From assembly GCA_026692905.1 (NCBI GenBank), contig JAPLNL010000022.1, positions 46,931 to 110,930 on the forward strand: a stretch of 64,000 bases of DNA, in the 5' to 3' direction. A program made the position numbers and the translations under genes. Shown here in pieces: positions 34,591-41,609 of the stretch; position 1 is the first letter of the stretch; each line of letters begins with the position of its first letter. The notes beneath the pieces are model-generated. The model made no database searches, had not been told where the DNA came from, and worked only from the letters and a program-made list of their open reading frames with translations. This DNA is from Planctomycetota bacterium (GTDB taxonomy: Bacteria; Planctomycetota; Planctomycetia; Pirellulales; Pirellulaceae).

Positions 34591-35646
34591 CTATGCAGCC
34601 CGTTTTTGCTCGATGGCCAAACTTGGACTATCGATTTGCGGTGTGCGATAAACGTGGGAATTCTGTTCGACAGAATCGTCAGGCGGATTGATCCAAACCA
34701 CTCGATGATTGCTTCCAGAAGCTTCGATATTCACCGAGTCACCGAGAACATAGAGCGGTCTTTGTTTGGACTCATCGTAGATTCGGCCGACATAGTCACC
34801 AACGAGTCCGACGGCGGTTAACGTCGCGCCATTAAAAATCAATTGAAAGCAGACGAGTGAGCTCCAGCCCGGTGCGGTCGTTGCAACGAACATGGCTGCG
34901 TAAATCGCATAAAGCGAGTAGGCGACACCGAACAAGGTCAATGAAATCCCTGCATAAAGGCAGGCTTTGAGCGGCATGGCAGAGAACGAGGAGATGGCCG
35001 TCCAGGCCAATTGCACCAGTTTGATAGGTGAGTATTTGGTTTCCCCAGCGGCTCGGGCTGGGCGATGGAACTGAATGATCGTCTCGCGAAGCCCCAGCCA
35101 AGCGACCAAACCACGCATGAAGCGGTGTTGTTCGCGGAATTTGCGGATCGCTTGGACCGCGCCGCGACTAAACAATCGGAAGTCGCCGCATTGCGGTGGC
35201 AATCTCTCATCCACGGCCTTTTGCATCAGTGAATAAAAAGCCGAAGCGGTAGCTTTTTTGAAAACGCTTTCGCCATCGCGCGCAATCCGTTGCGTCGAAA
35301 CCACATCGAAGCCCTTTTTAAACTGCTCCACCATGGATTCGAGGAGCTCCGGCGGATCTTGCATGTCGGCATCCATGACAACAACTGCATCGCCATTTGC
35401 AAAATCCAAGCCCGCGGTAATAGCCGCTTGTTGGCCAAAATTGCGACTGAAACCCAGCACTTTGACACGTGGGTCGCTCTCGGCGGCTGTGTTCAATAGG
35501 GTGCGGGTACCGTCTCGACTGCCGTCGTCGATAAAAATCAATTCGTAATCGCAGCCGATTTTTTCAAGCACCTTGGGCAATACTTGGAAAAGGACCGGTA
35601 GGACTTCTTGTTCGTTGAAGACTGGCAGCACAACCGAAAGGAGCAT
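34591..35646 (-). CDS. GT2 glycosyltransferase, polyprenyl-phosphate sugar synthase type (GtrB/ArnC-like)
   Basis: A 351-residue enzyme with a cytosolic GT-A domain (about 1-225) and two C-terminal membrane helices (about 228-255 and 262-292). Landmarks are LSVVLPVFNEQEVLPVL, IFIDDGSRDGT, FSRNFGQQAAITAGL, VVMDADMQDPPELL and the CGDFRLFSRGAVQAI stretch. Such enzymes load a sugar from a nucleotide donor onto undecaprenyl phosphate. The last 50 residues extend past the helices. The neighbouring ArnT-like gene downstream is a natural user of the product. Confidence 0.92.
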   Translation of the reverse strand: MLLSVVLPVFNEQEVLPVLFQVLPKVLEKIGCDYELIFIDDGSRDGTRTLLNTAAESDPRVKVLGFSRNFGQQAAITAGLDFANGDAVVVMDADMQDPPELLESMVEQFKKGFDVVSTQRIARDGESVFKKATASAFYSLMQKAVDERLPPQCGDFRLFSRGAVQAIRKFREQHRFMRGLVAWLGLRETIIQFHRPARAAGETKYSPIKLVQLAWTAISSFSAMPLKACLYAGISLTLFGVAYSLYAIYAAMFVATTAPGWSSLVCFQLIFNGATLTAVGLVGDYVGRIYDESKQRPLYVLGDSVNIEASGSNHRVVWINPPDDSVEQNSHVYRTPQIDSPSLAIEQKRAA

Positions 35647-35872
35647 CGTAATCGCCTAGGAATCATAGTAGGGACGAGTTAAGCAATTCTTTGATGTGGA
35701 GAGATAGCGAAACGGCGTTGCTCAGGTCAAGGTTGGAATTGAATTGCGGGCCAATAGCAAGCAATTCATGAAAGCGCGGTAGGGATCGCAGCCAGAAAAA
35801 ACAGAGCGTTCGCGGTAGCTGGAGGGCAAGTCTTAGAAAGCTCGAGCCCATTGGACCAACTCATACCAAATT

Positions 35873-35933
35873 GAGCTTAGCAAGCACTACGAGCTTAGCA
35901 AGCACTACCGAAACTCTTGACGAGTTTCGCTAC
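35873..35933. repeat. Tandem 18-base repeat joined to a family B half
   Basis: GAGCTTAGCAAGCACTAC stands twice in tandem (35873-35890, 35891-35908). The second copy runs into CCGAAACTCTTGACGAG and the family B hairpin. The remainder of the gap from 35647 shows no gene. Confidence 0.7.
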
Positions 35934-35941
35934 TAAACGCC

Positions 35942-37489
35942 TTACCGCGAAACCAAGTTGATTGCCTGTTCCCCTCGAAGTCTTCGCTCCAAAACGGCTT
36001 GGCTTCGTATCATGATGGGTAATGCAGCGAAGTTACCATACGCGAAGGAAGCATCCGCCGGAATGATCGAAGCCGTAGGGAGAGAACTGCTATGTAAATC
36101 ATCTAGGGGGAAATAGACTTGGGTTGCTCGCCCCAAAAAAATGGTATCAACCACAGCCACATTGTGCCAATTCACCCGTGAACGGACAGTAGTACTAAGT
36201 ACGCTAGAGATGTCATATCTTTCCGAAGTTGAGCCTAAAGGCAATTGCTCCCAGCGAAATAAGGAGATTGAGTCGCCATCCTCCAAGTGAATTCCACCAA
36301 GGGACGATGCGAATACGGCGCTCATCGGCATAATCGATTGACTTCCATCCGATTTGCGAAGAATTACTGCTCGCTCATCCAAGAACGGTTGCAGCGAAAC
36401 TCCTGTTTCAATGATGGCGGCTTTCATGCTGGTTTGACGAGCTTGGTCCATCATTTGACTGGAAGCGGTTTTCCATTTTTCCATCAGCAAATTAAACACT
36501 TTAGTCCATGTTACTGGGTCTCTCACGGTCTCGAAAGCCAAACCTCTTGCATTCCACTCCTTTCCTGTTTTCCTTCTTTCAATAAGTGATTTCAGGGCGT
36601 TCAGTGCGAGATTTTTTTCTGGGCTTTCCATTTTGTCAAAGCTAGAAAGGTAATCAGAAACATTCTTGCGCTGTTCTCGATCAGCTGCATCAGTAAAGCA
36701 AGCTTCAAATTGAGTTCTCAAGTCCGGCATTTGGACGAAGTGGGAGTAAGCGTGGGTCGTCGAAAGTTTATTTTGAGTAACCAACTTGAACAGGTCCGAT
36801 AAAATGACGGCAGGGAGTTGAATCTGAGTAATCGAATTGACTTCTTGGCTCAATGCGCCCCAATTCTCCGATTGAAGTGCTTCTAACGCAGCGGTTGCAA
36901 AGCTTTCCATTCCAGGAATGTTGCTGACGGATTCAAGGCTCTTTTGAAGTTGTTCTTTGTTCCCCCCTTTGACACGCTCCAAGTACGACAAGAGACCGAT
37001 GCTTGTTTCCGAATTATGATCGATGTAATCGGTTTCACTCAAGACACGACTTAAACTAAGGCCAAGTCGGTCGACGTCGATCATCGGGGCATTTGTTTGC
37101 AGCTCTTTAGGCTCAAGCATCCTCATGTTCTGAAGCGACAACTCAATATTTTTGGCATACAAAGTTGCAGCGGTGTTCTTATCGTCACTGCTCACACGAT
37201 TGAACAACGCCGATGTCGTCGGTATCGAAGATGGTATCGTCCCTTTTTGCCACTCAAAAATCGCCTCGTTCAAAGTCAACCCCTGTTGTCCGAGTAGCAT
37301 CGCTTTAGTGGGTATCTCCGGCCCTTGAATGGTAATGAACTCTTTGGCGTTTGCAGCCGTTTTGTCTCCACATGACCTGCAAAGATATTTCGTTTTGTTG
37401 GATGTCGAGGTATTGGACACCACACAACCAGAAAACGCCAAACTGAACGCAAAAAGGATTGACAGCTTGAGCTGAATTCGTTTTCTCAT
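35942..37489 (-). CDS. Large lipoprotein, SLBB-like C-terminal segment, last gene of a four-gene operon
   Basis: Unknown 515-residue protein. A basic start and lipobox LAFSGC (Cys at 22) predict a lipoprotein; CRSC at 37-40 is a second cysteine pair. Residues 60-390 are mostly helical. Residues about 390-430 (AVILRKSDGSQSIMPM, GGIHLEDGDSISLF) resemble the SLBB-type beta unit of polysaccharide export proteins, where DGD closes the strand. That likeness is inference. Its ribosome site (GGAAG) is good. It lies 50 bases after the protease gene on the same strand, in DNA visibly richer in A and T than neighbouring genes. Confidence 0.7.
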   Translation of the reverse strand: MRKRIQLKLSILFAFSLAFSGCVVSNTSTSNKTKYLCRSCGDKTAANAKEFITIQGPEIPTKAMLLGQQGLTLNEAIFEWQKGTIPSSIPTTSALFNRVSSDDKNTAATLYAKNIELSLQNMRMLEPKELQTNAPMIDVDRLGLSLSRVLSETDYIDHNSETSIGLLSYLERVKGGNKEQLQKSLESVSNIPGMESFATAALEALQSENWGALSQEVNSITQIQLPAVILSDLFKLVTQNKLSTTHAYSHFVQMPDLRTQFEACFTDAADREQRKNVSDYLSSFDKMESPEKNLALNALKSLIERRKTGKEWNARGLAFETVRDPVTWTKVFNLLMEKWKTASSQMMDQARQTSMKAAIIETGVSLQPFLDERAVILRKSDGSQSIMPMSAVFASSLGGIHLEDGDSISLFRWEQLPLGSTSERYDISSVLSTTVRSRVNWHNVAVVDTIFLGRATQVYFPLDDLHSSSLPTASIIPADASFAYGNFAALPIMIRSQAVLERRLRGEQAINLVSR

Positions 37490-37539
37490 TTGACTTCCCT
37501 TTCACCCGCTTGCCAGGTAGTTTTCAGCATGCCGCTCGC

Positions 37540-38766
37540 CTAAAACAAAGTAAAACCAAAACGTTCTCGAACTTTTTGAATTGGAGCGGCAACCAGTGTT
37601 CCATCATCACCTTTGGCATGTACTAATCCGACAATGTCTAACGCTAAGTCAGAAGAATCCGCAAAGGCCAAAAGAACGGCTCCGCTATCGCCGAAGGTTA
37701 GCATCGGCATGCTACTTGTCGGAGTCGCTAAGATCTGCCCCTTCATTGTTGTAGCGAAGCCCGTCACGTCAACCGTTCCTTGGATACTCTGGATCCGTCC
37801 CAATCCACCGCCAAGTCCAGAAGCCGCACCAACCATAAATACATCCTGTCCAGTTCGTGCCATACCAATTCGCAATGGCAAATTCGTAAAGCCATCGTCT
37901 GGTCCATATAGTCGCGTTACGGCAAATGCATTTTTCAATGTAATGACTGCTGCATCCATAAACTGATCTCGCACGATGACGGTCTCAGTGTCCGAATCGA
38001 GTTGGCCAACTACAGCGCCACCCACTACCGGCGGATGGAGTATATCCTGAGGAAAATTCTTAGCATTTGAGCGAGCAACGTGAGCATTGGTTAACAACAC
38101 GTGACTTCCATTTCGAAGTACAGGCAACCCTAGCGTCCCCCAATTGCCAGGCGCATTAACATTCACAATGCCGATCCCACCGCGAAGTGGGTTGAATTGT
38201 TGTGTTGATGGAGATAGAGCTGAGCTGGCCAAAGTCGCTGCCATTACTTTGTAACTGCGAGAAAACACATCGACAGGAACGCCCCCAATCGTTCTTTCAA
38301 GGGGACTGGTGATGCGACCATCGAGACTGTTCTCATATTTCTGATCGACATGGATTCGAATGCATATTTCAAGAGGGTAACTTATCTTTTCATTGTTTCT
38401 CCGGCGGTATCCAACGTGAACGCCATTCACAAAGGGCAAGGCCATCAACTCATCCCGTTTTTCTCGCAATACCTGTTCGGCAAAGTAACGCTCGTCGCAA
38501 AGTCGATTGAAGCAATGTTTTTCTGCGTCCCGGAGTTTTTTGAGCCATGCGGGAGTTTGCTTTTCCAGTTCTAAACGAGAATCCTTGGCCATGAGAACAC
38601 TTCCAACAGTTCCAACGGGCCATGATTCCTTTTTTGGCTTCGTCGGCTTAGAAGCTTTCGTTGCCGTCTTTTTCACCAACCTCTTCTTTGCCGTTTTGCC
38701 GGTTTTCTTATCCGTGGGATGCGGGGACTTTTTCGTTCCGGCTGAGGCGACTTTTTTCTTTGGCAT
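37540..38766 (-). CDS. Chymotrypsin-fold serine protease with Lys-rich N-terminus
   Basis: A 408-residue protein with no signal peptide. Residues 1-47 are Lys/Ala/Thr/Pro rich, like bacterial histone-like tails. Residues 95-170 (VNGVHVGYRRRNNEK, PLEICIRIHVDQK, IGGVPVDVF) form a pre-domain seen in trypsin-like peptidases of the NAL1-like kind. The protease domain has a full catalytic triad: H229 in LLTNAHVA, D271 in FMDAAVITL and S361 in TFGDSGAVLL. The lack of an export signal beside three lipoprotein genes is odd; the substrate may be cytosolic, or the protein may leave by another route. It lies 13 bases after the upstream lipoprotein gene. Confidence 0.8.
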   Translation of the reverse strand: MPKKKVASAGTKKSPHPTDKKTGKTAKKRLVKKTATKASKPTKPKKESWPVGTVGSVLMAKDSRLELEKQTPAWLKKLRDAEKHCFNRLCDERYFAEQVLREKRDELMALPFVNGVHVGYRRRNNEKISYPLEICIRIHVDQKYENSLDGRITSPLERTIGGVPVDVFSRSYKVMAATLASSALSPSTQQFNPLRGGIGIVNVNAPGNWGTLGLPVLRNGSHVLLTNAHVARSNAKNFPQDILHPPVVGGAVVGQLDSDTETVIVRDQFMDAAVITLKNAFAVTRLYGPDDGFTNLPLRIGMARTGQDVFMVGAASGLGGGLGRIQSIQGTVDVTGFATTMKGQILATPTSSMPMLTFGDSGAVLLAFADSSDLALDIVGLVHAKGDDGTLVAAPIQKVRERFGFTLF

Positions 38767-38779
38767 GAAACACCTTTAA

Positions 38780-39478
38780 CTATCTGTTTCGAGAATGCCC
38801 AGGGGAAACAGCTCCGATCCTTGTACCGTAATTTGGCGGATCAATGCACGCATTACTACGATTAAGATGCTCGCTAACAAAACAGTCCAACTGTTGCTCG
38901 TAATCAATCGCGTTAATGTCAAAACGTTGGTAAGCAACCGTTCGTGTCACAGGGAAAATCTGTGGAGCCGGTTCTTTTTGCTTTGCGTCTCCGGCCCCCG
39001 TAGCACTAAATGTCTTAACAATCGTTCCAACTAAATTGGCACTATCTTCAAGCGTCGTATCGACGAGTTTGCTACCAACGCTCTTCAAATACTGTTTGTC
39101 GTCATACTGCAATTTCAAATCCAAGGTCCCCGAACCGGGGCGCTTGAAGTCGACGATGACGATCTGTTCGGTCATGACATCCGCATATCGAATGGAGTAA
39201 AACGTACTCCCCAGTTGCAATTCCTTCCACGCCCCATTCTCGTTCTTGAGGTAGTATGTTTCGTCGATCCAAACATCGGTGTGGGTCTGGACCTTGAGTT
39301 TTACCGGGGTACCACGATAGGGCCGTGCTCGATCGAAGATCTTGAGCAATCCATTGGAGTCACCTTGATAGGAATTGTCATCGAACCGGCTGATTGGCGT
39401 ACTAGAAAACGAGGTGCAACCAACAAATAATCCAACCAATCCACAGTATGCCAAGAGAGATGTTTTAATTGATTTCAC
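38780..39478 (-). CDS. Lipoprotein, paralogue of the next upstream gene
   Basis: A 232-residue protein of unknown function. It begins at a GTG (39478). A signal peptide ends in the lipobox LFVGC, with Cys at 21. The pattern SNGLLKIFDRARPYRGTPVK, VQTHTDVWIDETYYL and VDFKRPGSGTLDLKLQY matches the neighbouring protein at 39528-40280, so the two are a tandem duplication that has diverged widely. Both end in a Cys-containing tail, here LDCFVSEHLNRSNACI. It is the second gene of the operon, 49 bases after the first. Confidence 0.72.
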   Translation of the reverse strand: MKSIKTSLLAYCGLVGLFVGCTSFSSTPISRFDDNSYQGDSNGLLKIFDRARPYRGTPVKLKVQTHTDVWIDETYYLKNENGAWKELQLGSTFYSIRYADVMTEQIVIVDFKRPGSGTLDLKLQYDDKQYLKSVGSKLVDTTLEDSANLVGTIVKTFSATGAGDAKQKEPAPQIFPVTRTVAYQRFDINAIDYEQQLDCFVSEHLNRSNACIDPPNYGTRIGAVSPGHSRNR

Positions 39479-39527
39479 GATATGGTTCCGAGGGATTACG
39501 ACCGATGGTCGACGGTTTCATCAGGTA

Positions 39528-40280
39528 TTACTGCATTTCCAGTGGAGACGTTTCCATTGTCTCGCTAACGACTGGGCCTACAGCACATTGCTGGCCTTGG
39601 CAAGAATGGCAATGATTCATGTGAAGGCCGACGAACGATGCGATATCAGCCTCGAGATTCTGGTCGCTGATGTCAAAGCGTTTCCAAGCAACGACTCGTT
39701 CAATTTCCTTCAAGTTCGATGGCGCCGACTCTTCGGCTCCCCCCAAAGCGCCAGTCGATTTTACTTTCTGATTTAAACCCAAAGTCGGAACGACGTTCTT
39801 CAGGATGTTATCAATCGTCTTGATGGTCTCATCTTTGACGTCGTAGTTCAATTTGGAAAAGAATTGGCGATCACGTTCAATTGAATTGGTATTTTGAAAT
39901 GTCATGTTGTAGTCAAGCGTACCGGCAAATGGCCGCTTTGGATCCACCGAAATAATTTTGTCAGAATAGACGTAGTTTGCTGTCAACTGCAGATTTCGGG
40001 CGGACAAGCAAACCGGCGTCATCTCGGGCATATTGAAAAAAAGGGACTCGTTTACTGCGATGTCCACATGCGTAGGCACGCGAACCGTGACGGGAACTCC
40101 CTTAAATGGTTTGGCCGCTTGAAAGGGTTTCGGTATACCATTGGAACTACCAGACATGCGGTCGTCCTCGGCTCTTTGCAACAAAGTGCTTGTTGTTGAC
40201 GCACATCCCATTGACAGACAACTGACAATGGTCAGCAAGAAACAGGACCGACACATCGCATATCGATTTTTATTTCTCAT
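39528..40280 (-). CDS. Lipoprotein, first gene of the four-gene operon
   Basis: A 250-residue protein of unknown function. The start at ATG 40280 follows a textbook ribosome site (GGAGG, six bases upstream). A signal peptide ends at lipobox LSMGC, Cys at 26. Core features shared with the paralogue are SNGIPKPFQAAKPFKGVPV, VPTHVDIAVNESLFF, VDPKRPFAGTLDYNMTF and ERVVAWKRFDI. The C-terminal tail has three cysteines and three histidines (GLHMNHCHSCQGQQC), which could bind metal or form disulphides. This tail and the paired architecture are the most distinctive parts of the cluster. Confidence 0.72.
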   Translation of the reverse strand: MRNKNRYAMCRSCFLLTIVSCLSMGCASTTSTLLQRAEDDRMSGSSNGIPKPFQAAKPFKGVPVTVRVPTHVDIAVNESLFFNMPEMTPVCLSARNLQLTANYVYSDKIISVDPKRPFAGTLDYNMTFQNTNSIERDRQFFSKLNYDVKDETIKTIDNILKNVVPTLGLNQKVKSTGALGGAEESAPSNLKEIERVVAWKRFDISDQNLEADIASFVGLHMNHCHSCQGQQCAVGPVVSETMETSPLEMQ

Positions 40281-40588
40281 TTAGTCCTCCCTGACTAAGC
40301 TTGAGTCTCCCAAATTCCAACTGCACTAATTTTTCGTCGACAAATCTATCGATCTTTCACAAAACAATATTCTAAAAACAACTGCTTGGTTAAACAAAAT
40401 TATCAACGACAAAATCGTTATATTTTATTGCTAGCGAATGAAGTCAGACTAGGGTTGGCGACCTAGTGCCGCGTTAGCACTTCTGCTGTTCCGTTTGCAG
40501 TCCGTTGATTCGGGGGAAAGCTTTTAGATCAAGGGAGGTGCTTGAAAATCATCTCACTGGGATTGTGCTCAGAGCATTGAGGTCGCCA
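40281..40588. promoter_or_regulatory. AT-rich 308-base region upstream of the lipoprotein operon
   Basis: The stretch 40320-40440 is strongly AT-rich (AAAACAATATTCTAAAAAC, TTATATTTTATTGC), unlike most gaps in the window. It probably holds the promoter of the minus-strand operon, which starts at 40280. No single -10/-35 pair can be chosen with confidence. The region 40441-40588 has no recognisable gene. Confidence 0.4.
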
Positions 40589-40915
40589 CTAAAAATCACC
40601 CTCCTCCAGCGCTTCGCGAATCTCGCGAACGATTGCCGTTCTTGTTGGCTGCTGGCTGACAATTCTTGCGACATTGACTTTAAGAAGTTGGCCAATTCGA
40701 CAGGCCAAGTCTACGTCGCGAATTCCCTCGAACTGATTGACGATCTCGTTGCGATAGTAGATCGTCTGGCTATCCGATGAAAACCCACTTTCGTAAGCGT
40801 CTAGGAGTTCATCGATCCAGACTTCTGGAATCTGCCGCTTCCGACAATACTCAAGTGACCAAATGTCGTCACCGTTGCATTCCGATAACAGCTTCAACGC
40901 TTGGCTTCGATTCAT
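40589..40915 (-). CDS. Small protein of unknown function
   Basis: A 108-residue soluble, largely helical protein (MNRSQALKLLSECNGDDIWS at the start, DVDLACRIGQLLKVNVARIV near 75). I set the start at ATG 40915, preceded by TTGAGGATG-type ribosome sequence; a TTG at 40948 would add 11 residues. The fold cannot be named. It points the same way as the lipoprotein operon and lies 308 bases upstream of it, so it may or may not be linked. Confidence 0.55.
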   Translation of the reverse strand: MNRSQALKLLSECNGDDIWSLEYCRKRQIPEVWIDELLDAYESGFSSDSQTIYYRNEIVNQFEGIRDVDLACRIGQLLKVNVARIVSQQPTRTAIVREIREALEEGDF

Positions 40916-41047
40916 TTTTAGCACATCCTCAAGTCTTTTAGGGTGCAATCAGCCGTTGGGCTTGTTAAAAGTTTGCTATTGTGGCGTTTTGAGTTTGCAC
41001 AACTTTGGCTCCCATCGAATGACGCCGGGAGCACCTCATATTCTATC

Positions 41048-41089
41048 TCCCCTTCTCCTCCTCGGGGCTCCTCGGGGGGGGGGAGGGGA
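41048..41089. repeat. Family D palindrome, expanded G run
   Basis: CTCCCCTTCTCCTCCTCGGG and a facing GGGGGGGGGAGGGGA tract. It resembles the 17696 palindrome but has a long run of G, suggesting slippage. Confidence 0.6.
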
Positions 41090-41271
41090 TGGGGGATGAG
41101 GAGGTGTGTTTGGTTATTGAAATCCGTCGGTCTCGGCAGCAAGTTTTGCGTCTCCCCACAAAGAACTCCGATTCAGTCTGCGTTAACTAACAATTTGCCT
41201 CAACAAGCCCTCAGGGCGCTTAGCGGTCGTCTCATTCCCGATGGAATTGCTTGCAATTTCAACGGTAGTAC

Positions 41272-41320
41272 TAGGCTCCTACCGAGCTTGACGCGCAAAT
41301 GGCTCGGCAAGAGCCTCGCC
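41272..41320. repeat. Family A palindrome beside the MITE-like element
   Basis: Arms TAGGCTCCTACCGAGC and GCTCGGCAAGAGCCTCGCC, a few changes from the consensus. It touches the left side of the element at 41327. A matching family A tail (GCCTCGCCCTCCC) resumes right after the element. Confidence 0.6.
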
Positions 41321-41326
41321 CCACCG

Positions 41327-41473
41327 CTGCAAACATGTTTCCAACGAGTTTACCTAAGTCATTCATAGCTCGGGAGGGTGAGGCTCCTGCCGAACCTTTG
41401 GACCGTTGGCTCGGCAGGAGCCTCGCCCTCCCTAAGGTTTTCAATGGAATTGACTTTGCAAAGATGTTTACAG
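41327..41473. mobile_element. MITE-like element, copy 2 (147 bases)
   Basis: Ends CTGCAAACAT and ATGTTTACAG, extended to CCACCG/CGGTGG outside. It carries a complete family A palindrome (GAGGCTCCTGCCGA ... TCGGCAGGAGCCTCG) inside. The left 70 and right 37 bases match copy 1 at 14417 nearly exactly. No open frame. It appears to be nested within another family A repeat. Confidence 0.8.
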
Positions 41474-41555
41474 CGGTGGCCTCGCCCTCCCAATTTCCCC
41501 CAAGAGTTTTGTTGGGTTCAAACGTGAGAGGACCTTCATAGTGGCACGAGTTCGG

Positions 41556-41592
41556 CCCCTTCTCCTCCAGAGGAGGCGAAGGGGGGAGGGAA
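41556..41592. repeat. Family D palindrome
   Basis: CCCCTTCTCCTCC facing GGAGGCGAAGGGG, just downstream of the M28 peptidase gene. The rest of the 694-base gap (40916-41609) contains only repeats and no recognisable gene. Confidence 0.6.
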
Positions 41593-41609
41593 TCATAAAA
41601 CCTAGCTCA

